A stretch of 64,000 nucleotides of DNA. It comes from an uncultured Bryobacterales bacterium. GTDB lineage: Bacteria; Acidobacteriota; Terriglobia; Bryobacterales; UBA6623. The notes below the pieces were generated by a model, which had not been told where the DNA came from, did no database searches, and saw only the letters and a list, made by a program, of their open reading frames with translations. Each line of letters begins with the position of its first letter. Positions within the stretch are counted from its first letter, which is position 1. Position numbers and translations under genes: made by a program. Of the stretch, positions 18,775 through 30,081 are shown one piece after another. The stretch covers positions 62,001-126,000 of the forward strand of contig CATOTH010000008.1 of assembly GCA_951813065.1 (NCBI GenBank), read 5' to 3'.

Positions 18775-20310
18775 ATGCTTAGTCTGCCCGCCTCGGGGAA
18801 GTCGTTGGGCCTGGCTGCCGGAGTCATCGGTTTCCTGCTGGTGCTGGCTCTGCCCACGCCTGAGGGTCTGGGTGCCAATGGCCAGAAGGCCGCCGCTGTC
18901 GCGGTGCTGATGATCTGCTGGTGGATCAGCGAAGCGGTTCACATAGGGGTGACCGGATTCGTGCCAGTCGTGCTCTTTCCGTTACTCGGTGTTTCCTCCA
19001 GCGAAACAATCTCCGCGCACTACGCGAATCACTTGATTTTCCTGTTCATCGGCGGATTCATTATTGCGTACGCGATGGAGCGGTGGAATCTCCACCGTCG
19101 CATTGCACTCTCGGTGATTGCCCGGTTCGGATCTAGGCCGCAGCCCATCGTGCTCGGATTCATGGTCACTACCGCGCTGCTTTCTATGTGGATTTCGAAT
19201 ACGGCCACTACGATGATGCTGCTGCCGATGGCTATGGCAGTCGTGAACCAGCTGTCGGCATCGGCTGAGATTCGCAACGCTCCCGCGGGAACGGACCAGA
19301 CGAAGGTTGCGCGTGAGGTGTTCGGCTGTGTTCTGCTGCTGGGCATCGCCTACGCCGCAAGCATCGGTGGCATCGGCACGATCGTCGGATCACCCACGAC
19401 CGTGGCCTTCCTGGGATTTGCCGCCGAATCGTTTCCTGACCTGCCAACGATCGGTTTTGTCCATTGGTCGATGGTTTGTGTCCCGATCGTGATCGCGTTC
19501 CTGCCATTGGCCTGGCTGTATTTGTGCCGTTTCGGCACGACGATCCCGCTCTCGCATGTCCGCTTCGCCAGCGACCAAACCGTCATCAAGCAGGAATTGG
19601 CCGCCTTGGGTCCGATGAGCGTGCCGGAGCAGCGTGTGTTGACCGTCGCTACCATCACGGGCCTGTTGTGGATCTTCCGTGCACCGCTGGATCTCGGGGG
19701 GTTCTATCTGCCGGGCTGGTCACGACTGTTTCCCATGCCTGCCCATGTGCACGACTCAACAGTGGCAATGGCGATGGCGGTACTTCTGTTTGTCTTCCCG
19801 GCGGGACAGCGCAAGCTTGGCGAGCGGCTCCTGGACTGGAAGGGCACAGCACAAGGGATCCCTTGGGGCATCGTCTTTCTGTTGGGCGGGGGCTTCGCAC
19901 TGGCAGCGCAGATATCGGACACCGGCTTGGCCGAGTGGATCGGTTCCTCATTGGCTGCAATGCAGGGCATGCCGAGTTGGGTTCTGGTGATCGCGATTTG
20001 CCTGCTCACGACGGTCATGACCGAAACAACGTCGAACGTGGCTACCGTGCTGATGCTCTCCCCTGCGGTCGCCGCGATGGCAGCCGAGCTTGGAGTGCAT
20101 CCGTATTTGCTGCTGATACCGATGGCCGTAACATCGTCCTTCGCATTCACGATGCCGGTAGCGACGCCCCCTAACGCGATCATCTTCTCAAGCGGCTGGA
20201 TCAGCATGTCCCAGATGTTTCGTGCGGGAATCTTGCTTGACGTTATCGGCCTCCTGATCGTACCTGTGGCGGTCTACATACTAGGTGCAAGTCTGCTCGG
20301 ATTTGGATGA
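18775..20310 (+). CDS. SLC13/DASS-family anion:sodium symporter
   Basis: A 511-residue inner-membrane protein with about 11-12 hydrophobic segments. Both SNT-type substrate and sodium-binding loops are present: WISNTATTMMLLPMA in the N-terminal half and TETTSNVATVLMLSPA in the C-terminal half, plus PVATPPNAIIFSSG. The family imports di- or tricarboxylates or sulfate with sodium. With several sulfatases around, sulfate transport is possible, but a dicarboxylate is the family default. ATG 18775 has a GGGAAGG a few bases upstream. Confidence 0.92.
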   Translation: MLSLPASGKSLGLAAGVIGFLLVLALPTPEGLGANGQKAAAVAVLMICWWISEAVHIGVTGFVPVVLFPLLGVSSSETISAHYANHLIFLFIGGFIIAYAMERWNLHRRIALSVIARFGSRPQPIVLGFMVTTALLSMWISNTATTMMLLPMAMAVVNQLSASAEIRNAPAGTDQTKVAREVFGCVLLLGIAYAASIGGIGTIVGSPTTVAFLGFAAESFPDLPTIGFVHWSMVCVPIVIAFLPLAWLYLCRFGTTIPLSHVRFASDQTVIKQELAALGPMSVPEQRVLTVATITGLLWIFRAPLDLGGFYLPGWSRLFPMPAHVHDSTVAMAMAVLLFVFPAGQRKLGERLLDWKGTAQGIPWGIVFLLGGGFALAAQISDTGLAEWIGSSLAAMQGMPSWVLVIAICLLTTVMTETTSNVATVLMLSPAVAAMAAELGVHPYLLLIPMAVTSSFAFTMPVATPPNAIIFSSGWISMSQMFRAGILLDVIGLLIVPVAVYILGASLLGFG

Positions 20311-20399
20311 TCGCCAATCTGCCTCGTGGCATCACACATCTATTACAAGTCTAAAGATTTTACAATTTAGCCGGCCGAACGTAGTAGGATGAGGTTGCC

Positions 20400-23300
20400 G
20401 TGAAACGAATTATCCATGCCCCCATCCTTGCGCTCCTAGCGGTCGCTCTTGCAAACGGCCAGGCGAGCACTGGTCGATTGGCGGGCACCGTGCTGGATCC
20501 ATCCGGTGCCGCGATCCCCGCAGCTGCAATAACGGTTCGCAGCGATGCCACCGGAGCTGAGATCGAACTCCAAACGAATACCGCTGGGGGATTCCTCGCG
20601 GTTTCGCTAATGCCCGGCAACTACACAGTCGAAGTGCTGGCAGAAGGATTCAAAGCCCACACGATCGAGGCGCAGAAAGTCGATGTTGCTCGCGAGACAT
20701 CCTTGCCGCCGATCGTGCTGGAAATCGGTGCTGCAACCGAGGTTATCGTCGTGGAAGGAGGCGTGAGCCAGGTCCAGACCACGAATGCCGAAGTCACATC
20801 CGTTGTGACGGCTGATCAGATGGCCGACCTTCCGCTGGTTGGACGAAACCCACTCGGATTCTTGGCCCTCCAGGCTGGCGTTGCCTACACCGGGGCTAGG
20901 CCCACTGTGATCAACGGACAGCGCACAGCGTTCTCGAAGGTGACCCTGGACGGAATCAGCATCCAGGACAATTTCATCCGCAACAACGCCCTAGATTATC
21001 TGCCCAACCGCACGCTCTTGGACCAAGTTGCGGAATTCACCGTAACCTCGCAAAACGGTTCGGCAGCTGCCAGCGGGGGAGCTTCCCAGGTGAATTTCAT
21101 TACCCGCTCGGGCGGCCCGGAGTTTCACGGTAACGCCTACTGGCACTGGCGCAACGAAAGGCTCGCAGCGAACGACTGGTTCGCGAACCGGAACGAAATC
21201 GAGAAACCGGAGTTGAAGATCAATCAACTCGGCGGATCGATCGGCGGTCCTGTGATCAAGAACCGCGTGTTCTTCTTTGTGAATTACGAGATCCTACGCG
21301 ATCGCCGTGAGTCCCTTGAGAATACGACGATCTTGACGGCAGACGCAGCTCAAGGGATTTTCAGCTACCTCGATCTGGGAGGTACGCTGCGGCAGGTCAA
21401 TCTACTGGAACTTCAGGGCTTGCAGGCCGACCCCGTCGCAGCCCAGCTTCTCGCCAGGATCCCCGGTCCCAACATGATCAACAATTTCGACAGGGGCGAC
21501 AGCACGAGCGACCGCATGCTCAACACGGGGGGCTACCGCTTTCTTACACAAGACAACGCGAACCGCGACGCGTTGACGGCCCGTGGTGACTGGAACCTCA
21601 CCCCGCGCAACGCATTGGGCGTAACATACAAGACTACTGAAGAAAACAACGACCGGACCGACGATGACATCGGAGTGGGCTACTACGATAGTCCCCCGGT
21701 CAAGGACTTCCAGCACACGAATTTCCTATCAGTCAGTTGGCGTACGAGTCCAGGCCCTCGCTGGACCAACGAGGCGCGGTTCGGGTTCAATCTGGCTCCC
21801 GGCGACTTCCGCAATAGTGCCTTCCCCGAGCGGTACCGGGTGACGGGAACGCTGTACACGAATCCGGATGTCAACTTCGCGCCCCAGGGGCGCGCCACGG
21901 ACACGTACAGCTATAGCGACAACGTCATGGCCCAGATTGGCCGGAATACGCTGCGGTTCGGTTTCAACGTAGAACAGATACGGATCAATAGCTTCAACGA
22001 ATTCGGTGTTGTGCCGACGATGGACATGGGAATCTCCGTAGAAAGCCCCTACCAACTCCCGGGCGCCTTTTTCCCGGGCGGGATCGCCGCCAGCGACCAG
22101 GGGACTGCGGAGGCGCTGCTGGCCACACTTGCAGGCATGATCGAGGAGGCCGACCAGAGTTTCAATGTCCGTGACAGAACCTCCGGGTTCGTCAGCGGGC
22201 AGGAAGAGAGGCGGCGCTATCGCTACGATTCGATGGGGGCGTATTTCCAGGACAATCTCAAGCTCACGCCGCGCTTCACGGTCAATCTAGGCGTGCGCTG
22301 GGAGTACTACGGACGTTTGGACGAGCGCGACGGACTGATGCTGCTTCCCGTGCAGGCGCATGGCACGCTCATCGAAACGCTTCTCTCGAACGCGGAACTT
22401 GATTACGCGGGGGGAGTCACTGGCCGTCCCCTGTGGGTGTCCGATCGCAACAACTTTGCTCCCAACATCGGAATTGCCTGGGACGTGTTTGGAGACGGCA
22501 AGACCGCATTGCGAGCAGGCTACAGCATCAACTACGTCTATGACTCGATGATCGAAGCTGGGCAGAACGCGGTCGGCGCCAATGATGGCCTCCATGGGGC
22601 GACCAGCTTGCAGAATTTGACGGCCTTTCTCGCCGACGGCCCAGTGGTGATCGATCCGCCGGAATTCCAGGTCCCGCGGCGCTCCAGCGACAACCAACTG
22701 TTGGATCCGGGTTCGGCACTATTCTCGATCGATCCGAACTTGCGCGCTCCGTACGTTCAGCAGTGGACGTTCGGCTTGCAGCATGAAATCGGCTGGGACA
22801 CCGTAGTCGAGGCCCGCTACGTCGGCAACAAGGGTACGAAATTGCTGCGCGCATTCGACTACAACCAAGTCATCGTCAGGGAAAACGGATACCTTGACGA
22901 CTTTCTCAGGGCCTTGGAGAACGGAAACGCGGCGCTTGCCGCAACGGGCAGGTTCAATCCGACATACAATCCAGCAATCCCAGGCAGCCAGGAGCTGTCG
23001 TTCTTTCCGCTGTTGCCCGGTGGTGGCTTCCTCTGGCACCCCTTCGTGCAGCCCTTCGTCCAGCGGGGCGAGGTCGGCGAACTGGCCAACCTCTATGTTC
23101 TGAACGGCTTGGTAGGTCCCAATGTCAGCTTCCGGCACAATCAGGATGCCTACGTCGCCGATCTCGTTACGAATTACTCGAATTCCAGTTACCACGGCCT
23201 GCAGCTAGAGGTGCGGCGGCGAGCAGCCAAGGGCGTGCAGTTTCAGGGGAACTATACTCTCTCCAAGGTCCTCACCGATTCTAGCGGCCCGCAGGTCCGG

Positions 23301-23960
23301 TTCGACCCATTTCTGGATCTCGCACAGCCCCAATTGGAGCGTGCCCGCGCTGAGTTCGACCAAAACCATGTATTCAACGCAAACGTCGTTTGGGATCTGC
23401 CGTTCCAATCCGCGAGCCGGCTCAAGCAAGGCTGGACGCTGTCTTCGATCGTCACTTGGCAGACCGGAGCGCCAATCTCGGTGCTATCCCGGCGCGGTAC
23501 GTTGAACCGCAGGGGCCGCTCCAGGCAAAACACAGCGACCACTGAGTACACGAAGCAACAGCTAGAGCATATTGTCCGGTTCCGAATGACCGACGACGGA
23601 CCATTCATCATCGCCGATGGTGCGATTAACCCGCGTGACAACAGCGGCGTTTCTCCAGACGGCCAGGAGCCGTTCCTTGGCCAGGTTTTCTCTCACCCTG
23701 GTGCCGGGAAAGTGGGATCGCTGCAGAGGCGGTTCTTCTCTGGCCCGACTGGCTTTTTCCTTGATTTTTCGGTCAGCAAGTCAACACGGATCACGGAGGG
23801 CCAATTGGTGAAGGCAGGAGCGCGAGTCGAGAATCTCCTGAACCACCCGGTGTTCTATGCCTCGCCCGTTCAATTGATCGGTTCGACCCAATTCGGTCGC
23901 ATCTCAAGCACGCTATCCCAAGAGCGGCGGATCGAGCTTTTCGTTCGCTACGAGTTCTGA
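20400..23960 (+). CDS. TonB-dependent receptor with carboxypeptidase-regulatory N-terminal domain (Oar-like)
   Basis: A 1186-residue outer-membrane protein. Residues 1-22 are a signal peptide (PILALLAVALANGQA). About 25-110 is a CarboxypepD_reg domain (STGRLAGTVLDPSGAAIPAA, ending at GAATEVIVVEGG). A plug region follows (ADQMADLPLVGRNPLGFLAL, GGASQVNFITRSGG), then a large beta-barrel with repeated F-x-x-GVRWEYY and NWxF-type strands, ending in the outer-membrane signature RYEF with terminal Phe. This architecture is strongly expanded in Acidobacteria and is thought to import large substrates such as oligosaccharides. GTG 20400 is preceded by AGGATGAGG. It appears intact and monocistronic. Confidence 0.95.
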   Translation: MKRIIHAPILALLAVALANGQASTGRLAGTVLDPSGAAIPAAAITVRSDATGAEIELQTNTAGGFLAVSLMPGNYTVEVLAEGFKAHTIEAQKVDVARETSLPPIVLEIGAATEVIVVEGGVSQVQTTNAEVTSVVTADQMADLPLVGRNPLGFLALQAGVAYTGARPTVINGQRTAFSKVTLDGISIQDNFIRNNALDYLPNRTLLDQVAEFTVTSQNGSAAASGGASQVNFITRSGGPEFHGNAYWHWRNERLAANDWFANRNEIEKPELKINQLGGSIGGPVIKNRVFFFVNYEILRDRRESLENTTILTADAAQGIFSYLDLGGTLRQVNLLELQGLQADPVAAQLLARIPGPNMINNFDRGDSTSDRMLNTGGYRFLTQDNANRDALTARGDWNLTPRNALGVTYKTTEENNDRTDDDIGVGYYDSPPVKDFQHTNFLSVSWRTSPGPRWTNEARFGFNLAPGDFRNSAFPERYRVTGTLYTNPDVNFAPQGRATDTYSYSDNVMAQIGRNTLRFGFNVEQIRINSFNEFGVVPTMDMGISVESPYQLPGAFFPGGIAASDQGTAEALLATLAGMIEEADQSFNVRDRTSGFVSGQEERRRYRYDSMGAYFQDNLKLTPRFTVNLGVRWEYYGRLDERDGLMLLPVQAHGTLIETLLSNAELDYAGGVTGRPLWVSDRNNFAPNIGIAWDVFGDGKTALRAGYSINYVYDSMIEAGQNAVGANDGLHGATSLQNLTAFLADGPVVIDPPEFQVPRRSSDNQLLDPGSALFSIDPNLRAPYVQQWTFGLQHEIGWDTVVEARYVGNKGTKLLRAFDYNQVIVRENGYLDDFLRALENGNAALAATGRFNPTYNPAIPGSQELSFFPLLPGGGFLWHPFVQPFVQRGEVGELANLYVLNGLVGPNVSFRHNQDAYVADLVTNYSNSSYHGLQLEVRRRAAKGVQFQGNYTLSKVLTDSSGPQVRFDPFLDLAQPQLERARAEFDQNHVFNANVVWDLPFQSASRLKQGWTLSSIVTWQTGAPISVLSRRGTLNRRGRSRQNTATTEYTKQQLEHIVRFRMTDDGPFIIADGAINPRDNSGVSPDGQEPFLGQVFSHPGAGKVGSLQRRFFSGPTGFFLDFSVSKSTRITEGQLVKAGARVENLLNHPVFYASPVQLIGSTQFGRISSTLSQERRIELFVRYEF

Positions 23961-24232
23961 GGGGCAACGCGACTGTTATTGAATTCCCGACATTCGGGAC
24001 TCCGACCGATCGGCTGGACGAGGCAGAGGTTTAGCCGATTCGATAGGGCAGGCCGCGGTTTGTTGGTCAACGCGGGACTCATTGTGCCGTTGGAGTTCAG
24101 CATGCATCGTGTCCCGGCCACTGATGAGGCGGAATTCGCACCTCGGGCTTTGGCTTGGGTCTGTCTGTCAGCGGTGGGGCTGCCAGGGTTCGCTTTGACC
24201 ACGAAAAGACCGTTGGTTACGATAGATAAGAA

Positions 24233-24308
24233 GGCTAGGTAGCTCAGTTGGTAGAGCGCGGCCCTGAAAAGGCCGGCGTCGGCGGTTCAAGTCCGCCCCT
24301 AGCCACCA
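24233..24308 (+). tRNA. tRNA-Phe (anticodon GAA)
   Basis: A 76-base cloverleaf with encoded CCA: acceptor GGCUAGG/CCUAGCC, D-arm GCUCAGUUGGUAGAGC, anticodon loop CUGAAAA (GAA), T-loop UUCAAGU. All stems pair perfectly. Confidence 0.96.
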
Positions 24309-24426
24309 TTTCCAAACAGTCTGGGCCCCGGGCTGGAGTCGTCTCTGCTGGACCACTTGGTTCCGACTGCCGGACTGCGGGCTGTCCCGATACAGGTGTC
24401 GCGAGCAAGCGTCCGGCGGCTCCCGG

Positions 24427-25812
24427 CTAAATGTGCAGGGCGCGGCCGTCGGTGGAGAGAGCAGCTTCCTTGATTGCCTCGGCGAGCGTTGGATGAGCGT
24501 GGCTTGACCGCGCGATGTCCTCGCTCGACGCGCCGAATTCGATTGCCACCGCTGCTTCCGCAATTAGATCGCCGGCTCGTGCGCCGATGATATGGACGCC
24601 GAGCACGCGATCGGTTTGGTTGTGGCTGAGGACCTTCACGAAGCCTTCAGTCTCGGCAATGGCCTTCGCCCGGCCGTTTGCCGCAAAGGGAAACTTGCCT
24701 TTCCGGTATGGCACGCCTGATTCGCTCAATTGCTCTTCGGTCATGCCCACTGAGGCGATCTCCGGATGGGTGTAGACCACCCCTGGAATCGCGTCGTAGT
24801 TGACGTGCCCGTAGCCGGTGACGATTCCTTCGACGCAGGCCGCGCCCTCCTCTTCCGCCTTGTGCGCCAGCATGGGGCCGCGGATCACGTCACCGATGGC
24901 GTAGACACCCTTCGCGGAAGTCCTGAATTGGGCATCGACTGCTATCCGGCCGCGGTCGTCTAACTCTACGCCTCCGGCCTCCAAGTTCAAGCCAACCGTA
25001 TTTGGCTTGCGTCCTACCGAGACCAGCACTCGATCGCATTTCCAGGGAGATGCTCCCTCGACCTCGACCGTGCATTCCTCACCGCTTGCCTTGGCTGCGG
25101 TGACTCTGGCTCCGAGGTCGAACTCGAGACCCTGCTTGGCCAAGATCTTGTGAGCGGCATCCGCGAGTTCCTTGTCCATCCCCGGCAAGATCCTGTCGAG
25201 GTATTCAAAGACCTTCACTTCGGCCCCTAGGCGCTGCCAGACAGACCCTAGTTCGAGGCCGATGTAGCCAGCTCCGATCACAGCGAGGCGTTTGGGTACC
25301 TCGCTGTAGGAAAGCGCCTCCGTGCTCGTACCGATTCGTTTACCGTCGAAGTCAACGCCCGGCAGGCTGGCAACCTGGCTTCCAGCAGCGATCAAGATGT
25401 GCTTACCTTCCAGCTCCCGGTTGCCCTTGGCCTCTTGAACGAGTAGCCGTGATGGCGAGATGAAGCTCGCGCTGCCCGTGTATCGCGTGATCTTGTTCTT
25501 CTTGATCAGGCTGGCGATGCCCCTCGTCAGGGATGTCACGACGCGTTGCTTGCGCTGCAGCATCTTCTCCAAATCGAGTTGGACATCAGGGGCGACAATT
25601 CCGTGCGCGCCCAGTTCCCCTTTGGCTTTCGCGAAGAGTTCGGATGACTCGAGGAGGGCCTTGCTGGGGATGCACCCGATGCGGAGGCAAGTGCCCCCGA
25701 GCGCCCTTTCCTTTTCGATGCAGGCGACATCCAGGCCGAGTTGCGCGCCGCGGATCGCGGCAGTGTAGCCTCCTGGGCCCGCTCCGATGACGATCAGGTC
25801 GTGGGACTGCAT
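24427..25812 (-). CDS. lpd: Dihydrolipoyl dehydrogenase (E3)
   Basis: Flavoprotein that reoxidises dihydrolipoamide and reduces NAD+. Starting at ATG 25812 (MQSHDLIVIGAGPGGYTAAI) it has 461 residues. The FAD-binding GxGxxG is at the N-terminus, the redox disulfide at Cys42-Cys47 (GGTCLRIGCIPSK), the NAD site at VIGAGYIGLELG, and the interface His with Glu in SHAHPTLAEAIKEA. The frame extends upstream to 25968 but overlaps no homology. It is the last gene of the sucA-sucB-lpd operon, 70 bases after sucB. Confidence 0.96.
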   Translation of the reverse strand: MQSHDLIVIGAGPGGYTAAIRGAQLGLDVACIEKERALGGTCLRIGCIPSKALLESSELFAKAKGELGAHGIVAPDVQLDLEKMLQRKQRVVTSLTRGIASLIKKNKITRYTGSASFISPSRLLVQEAKGNRELEGKHILIAAGSQVASLPGVDFDGKRIGTSTEALSYSEVPKRLAVIGAGYIGLELGSVWQRLGAEVKVFEYLDRILPGMDKELADAAHKILAKQGLEFDLGARVTAAKASGEECTVEVEGASPWKCDRVLVSVGRKPNTVGLNLEAGGVELDDRGRIAVDAQFRTSAKGVYAIGDVIRGPMLAHKAEEEGAACVEGIVTGYGHVNYDAIPGVVYTHPEIASVGMTEEQLSESGVPYRKGKFPFAANGRAKAIAETEGFVKVLSHNQTDRVLGVHIIGARAGDLIAEAAVAIEFGASSEDIARSSHAHPTLAEAIKEAALSTDGRALHI

Positions 25813-25882
25813 GAAACCTCGATTGGTAGGACTTGCGTCGATTGGCCGCCGGCCGGATCGGACCGCGGTCGGCGAGACGGGA

Positions 25883-27112
25883 TCACAACTGCAGCCAGAT
25901 CCTTTCCGGATGCTCGACGAGACCCTTGATTCTCCGCAGGAATGTAACTGCTTCGCGACCGTCCACAACGCGATGGTCGTAAGTCAGGGCCAGGTACATC
26001 ATGGGCCGCACGACGACCTGCCCGTCAATCGCCACGGGCCTGTCCTGAATGGCATGCATCCCGAGGATGCCGGATTGCGGCGGGTTGACGATCGGTGTCG
26101 ACATCATGGAACCGTAAATCCCGCCATTCGAAATCGTGAAAGTCCCACCCTGAAGTTCGGCGAGCCCAATCTTGTTCTGGATCGCCCGCTTGGCGAAATC
26201 GGCGATTGCCAGCTCGATCGAGGCAAAGCTCATGGACTCGGCGTTTCGCAACACGGGAACGACGAGGCCGCGCCCGCCGCCGACGGCGATACCGATGTCT
26301 TGGTACTTCCGATAGACGACCTGGGTCCCGTCGAGGCGGGCATTCACCACCGGAACGGTCTGCAGGGCGTCCACCGCGGCCTTCACGAAGAACGACATGA
26401 ACCCGAGCTTGATGCCATGCCGTTCCAGGAACAGGTCCTTGTAGCGCTTTCGCAGCTCGATGACTGCGCTCATGTCCACCTCATTGAACGTTGTAAGGAG
26501 CGCTGCGGATTGCTGTGCCGCCACGAGATTGCGCGCGATGACCTTGCGTAGCGGGGACATCGGGACGATCTCCTCCTCCCGGAGCGCGCTTGCTGTCGGC
26601 TCCGGACTGGGCTGTGGCGTTGGTTCCGGGGATGGTTCCGCGTGGGCGGACTCAACCGCGCGGATAGCGTCCTCCTTCAGCACCCTGCCTCCAGGTCCGG
26701 TTCCCTTGGCAGCCGCGGCCTCGACTCCTGCCTCGCCCAGCACTCGCTTTGCCGATGGCATTACGCGTTGTGCCGGATCGGGGCTCGTCTCTGCCGCCTC
26801 CGGCGCATGCGTCTCCACGGCAGCAACGGAGGCTTCCGGTTTGGATGGCTTGGCTCCGGCCACCGGTTCCGTACTATGTTCGTCAATCACTCCGATGACA
26901 TCGCCGACCGCTGCTCCGGCCCCTTCCGGCCGGACAATACTAACCAATATTCCGCTGACCGGAGCTGGAAGTTCGATTGCGGCTTTGTCCGTTTCCAGTT
27001 CGACGACGACCTCGTCAGCGTTGACGTACTCTCCCTCTGACTTGTGCCAGGCGCCGATACGGACTTCGGCGATCGACTCGCCCGCTTCCGGGACTCTAAG
27101 GTCAACTGACAT
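25883..27112 (-). CDS. sucB: Dihydrolipoamide succinyltransferase, E2 of 2-oxoglutarate dehydrogenase
   Basis: A 409-residue E2. The lipoyl domain has its lysine at Lys43 ([12 protein letters not shown]). An Ala/Pro/Glu-rich linker leads to the E1/E3-binding domain ([20 protein letters not shown]), a second Pro-rich linker, and the catalytic trimer domain ending with [16 protein letters not shown] (His-x-x-x-Asp-Gly active site). The starting [16 protein letters not shown] matches the E2o type. ATG 27112 is preferred over a long upstream extension into sucA. It follows sucA by 14 bases. Confidence 0.96.
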   Translation of the reverse strand: MSVDLRVPEAGESIAEVRIGAWHKSEGEYVNADEVVVELETDKAAIELPAPVSGILVSIVRPEGAGAAVGDVIGVIDEHSTEPVAGAKPSKPEASVAAVETHAPEAAETSPDPAQRVMPSAKRVLGEAGVEAAAAKGTGPGGRVLKEDAIRAVESAHAEPSPEPTPQPSPEPTASALREEEIVPMSPLRKVIARNLVAAQQSAALLTTFNEVDMSAVIELRKRYKDLFLERHGIKLGFMSFFVKAAVDALQTVPVVNARLDGTQVVYRKYQDIGIAVGGGRGLVVPVLRNAESMSFASIELAIADFAKRAIQNKIGLAELQGGTFTISNGGIYGSMMSTPIVNPPQSGILGMHAIQDRPVAIDGQVVVRPMMYLALTYDHRVVDGREAVTFLRRIKGLVEHPERIWLQL

Positions 27113-27126
27113 CAGGGCATTCTCCG

Positions 27127-29934
27127 TTATTCCAATGAAATGGCTTCTTCGATCAACTGACGCTGCTCGCGTTTGTGACTGCCTGGCGATCCGGTTGCCG
27201 GACTGGCTGACTCCGGACGGCACACGACCCGTGAGAAACATCCGGGAAACCGCATCTGAAGGTGCCTCCACGCGCCCATGTTTCTTGGCTCCTCCTGGGC
27301 CCACCAAACTTCCGCGTCCTTGAACGGCGCCAGAGCCTCTTGGATCGTCCCCAGGCTGAGAGGGTAGAGTTGCTCGAAGCGAACAATGGCTAGGTCCTGC
27401 CGATCGGCCTCGTCGCGTGCGGCCGTGAGGTCATAGTAGAGCTTGCCACTACACGCCAGCACTCGCCGAATCTTGCTCGGATCCAGCTGTGAATCGCCGA
27501 GAATTCTATGGAAGCGTCCTCCCGAAAGTTCATCCAGGCTGGACACGACCTGAGGATGGCGCAGGAGACTCTTTGGCGACATTACGATCAACGGCTTGCG
27601 CCACGGGCGAACCATTTGGCGGCGCAAGAGGTGGAAGTACTGCGCCGGAGTGGTGGGGTTGACTACTTGGATGTTGTCCTCGGCCGCCAGCTGCAGGAAG
27701 CGTTCGAGCCTGGCGCTCGAATGCTCTGGCCCTTGGCCCTCGAAACCATGGGGCAGCAGCATCACGAGTCCACTCCACAAGCTCCACTTGTCTTCCCCAC
27801 TGGATATGAATTGATCGATGATCACCTGTGCGGAATTGACGAAGTCCCCAAACTGTGCCTCCCAAATGATCAGGCCATCTGGCGATTCCAGGCTGTATCC
27901 GTACTCGAAACCTAGCGGGCCGCCTTCCGAGAGCGGACTGTTGTGAATCTCAAATGTGCCTTGCCGGGGGGAGAGGTTCTGGAGCGGAACGTACGGGAAA
28001 CCTGTTTCGGCATCGCGCAGTACGGCGTGTCGGTGGGCGAACGTGCCGCGCTCGCAATCTTGGCCGGTAACGCGAATTCGAAACCCTTCCAGCAGCAAGC
28101 TGCCCAAGGCCATGGCTTCCGCTCCCGCCCAGTCGATCGGTCCGGTCCCGTTCCCCATTTCGGCGCGTTGCTTGAGCATGCGGACGATCCGGGGATCCGG
28201 AATGATCTCGTCCGGCGTTTTGCCCAGCTTGTGCATAATCGCTTTAAGCCGGTCCGCTGGCACACCGGTATCGACCTCGGAAACCTGCCCGTCCGAACCT
28301 CGGTTGTATCCGGCCCAATCGCCCGTAACCTGGTCGCCGATGTGAATGTAGTCCTCGCTCTTCGCCGAGGCCAGCTCTTCCTCGAGCCGCCGGCGCCGTT
28401 CATCGGCGATCCGATCGGCCTCTTCCGCGGTGACCCCGCCTTGGCTCAGCAGGTGATGCAAGTAACCCTCCCGAACCGGCTTGCGTTGCTGAATGGCTCG
28501 GTACAGCAAGGGTTGAGTGAAGCGAGGCTCGTCAGTCTCGTTATGTCCTCGCCGCCGATAGCCGTACATGTCGATCACGACATCGCGATGGTACTCGTCC
28601 CGAAAGTCGACTGCGAGGCGGACGACTTGGGCTGCCGCTTCGGGATCCTCTCCGTTCACGTGGAGCAGCGGTATCTGAAGCATCTTCGCCACGCCGCTGG
28701 CGTAAATTGCGGAACGGGCCTGCCTTGGTGTGGTCGTGAATCCGATCTGGTTGTTCACAATGATGTGAATCGTGCCACCCACTGAATACCCGGGTAGCTG
28801 GCTCATGTTGAGTGTTTCCTGCACGATGCCTTCGCCGGCGAATGCGGCGTCGCCATGAAGCAGGATGCAGAGGCCGTGCTTTCGCTTGTTGTCACCCCTG
28901 CGGTCCTGCCGGGCGCGCAGGCGGCCGACAGCGACCGGATCGACGTACTCGAGGTGGCTCGGATTGAAACACAGGGAGAGCCGCAGCTTCTCTCCTTGGG
29001 AGCTCATCCACTCGCCACGGTAGCCGAGATGGTACTTCACGTCTCCGCGTCCTTCGTAGTGCACGTGATCGAGGTCGGCGAATTCACGAAAGATCTCTTG
29101 CGCGTTCTTGCCGACGACATTGGTGAGGACGCTGAGCCGTCCGCGGTGTGCCATGCCGACCACAATGTCGTTGACACCGTGATCGCAGGCTCTCTCCATG
29201 AGCAGGTCGAGCAGCGGGATCAGTGTCTCGCAGCCTTCGAGGGAGAAGCTCTTCGCACCCACGAACTTCTTTTGCACGAAGTCCTCGAAGATCGTGGCAT
29301 CCGTGAGCTTCGTCAGGATCCGGAGTTGGCGGGCCTGGGAGAGGCTGACGTGGTTCCCGAAGGGCTCCATGCGTTCCTGGAGCCACTCGCGTACGCCGAG
29401 GTCGTCGATGTGCATGAACTGCACGCCGACCGAGCGTGTGTAGGTCTCTCCGAGCCGTTCGATTACTGCGCGGGGTGTGTCGAGCGAACAACCCGACAGC
29501 GTCTTCGGAGAGATCTTTTCGTCCATGTCCCGTTCATGGAGTCCGTAGTGGGCCGGGTCCAGCTCCGGGCTGGTGTGCACTGCGAGCTCCAGTGGATCAA
29601 TGCGAGCGACCATGTGGCCCCGAACCCGGTACGCCCGAACCAGCTTGTCGACACAGTGCTGGATGCCTGCCGCCATGGGGACGGCTTCTTCGTCTGGCGG
29701 CGGCGTGTCTGACCGCACCTCCGGCTCAATCGGCGATCCGGTAGGGGTGCCTTCCAATCCAGACTCCGCGACTCGTTCCAGGGCTGCCTGCAAGGCATCG
29801 GGGTCAGCTGGCAAGGAGTCGAAGTAGTTCCTCCACTGGACTGGCACCGACTCCGGATCTGTTATGTAGTCCGCGAATAGCTGCTCAATGACTTCGATTT
29901 CGACTGACGAGGACTGCTGGCCTGGGTCGGGCAT
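27127..29934 (-). CDS. sucA: 2-oxoglutarate dehydrogenase E1 component
   Basis: A 935-residue thiamine-diphosphate enzyme of the TCA cycle. The N-terminal segment ([22 protein letters not shown]) is the E2-binding tail; the core has [34 protein letters not shown] and [13 protein letters not shown] around the cofactor, and the C-terminal transketolase-like domains include [24 protein letters not shown]. Full length for the family. First gene of an operon with sucB and lpd on the minus strand. No strong ribosome-binding site precedes ATG 29934. Confidence 0.97.
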   Translation of the reverse strand: MPDPGQQSSSVEIEVIEQLFADYITDPESVPVQWRNYFDSLPADPDALQAALERVAESGLEGTPTGSPIEPEVRSDTPPPDEEAVPMAAGIQHCVDKLVRAYRVRGHMVARIDPLELAVHTSPELDPAHYGLHERDMDEKISPKTLSGCSLDTPRAVIERLGETYTRSVGVQFMHIDDLGVREWLQERMEPFGNHVSLSQARQLRILTKLTDATIFEDFVQKKFVGAKSFSLEGCETLIPLLDLLMERACDHGVNDIVVGMAHRGRLSVLTNVVGKNAQEIFREFADLDHVHYEGRGDVKYHLGYRGEWMSSQGEKLRLSLCFNPSHLEYVDPVAVGRLRARQDRRGDNKRKHGLCILLHGDAAFAGEGIVQETLNMSQLPGYSVGGTIHIIVNNQIGFTTTPRQARSAIYASGVAKMLQIPLLHVNGEDPEAAAQVVRLAVDFRDEYHRDVVIDMYGYRRRGHNETDEPRFTQPLLYRAIQQRKPVREGYLHHLLSQGGVTAEEADRIADERRRRLEEELASAKSEDYIHIGDQVTGDWAGYNRGSDGQVSEVDTGVPADRLKAIMHKLGKTPDEIIPDPRIVRMLKQRAEMGNGTGPIDWAGAEAMALGSLLLEGFRIRVTGQDCERGTFAHRHAVLRDAETGFPYVPLQNLSPRQGTFEIHNSPLSEGGPLGFEYGYSLESPDGLIIWEAQFGDFVNSAQVIIDQFISSGEDKWSLWSGLVMLLPHGFEGQGPEHSSARLERFLQLAAEDNIQVVNPTTPAQYFHLLRRQMVRPWRKPLIVMSPKSLLRHPQVVSSLDELSGGRFHRILGDSQLDPSKIRRVLACSGKLYYDLTAARDEADRQDLAIVRFEQLYPLSLGTIQEALAPFKDAEVWWAQEEPRNMGAWRHLQMRFPGCFSRVVCRPESASPATGSPGSHKREQRQLIEEAISLE

Positions 29935-30081
29935 AGTCGATCGATGGCTTCTAGCGGGCCGCTCCCAATAACGAGGATAGCCCGTACTGGGATTTCAGTC
30001 ACTCTGATCCCGATGGCTGCGGGAGCGCGTCCCCCTCTCGACAGGAACCGAATCGAGGACGCTCCAGCCCACCTCGGCCCA

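Noticed and set aside
23985-23999. Hairpin TCCCGA-CAT-TCGGGA after the TonB-dependent receptor as a terminator
   Set aside because: Stem of only 6 bp and no T-tract, so it is too weak to call.
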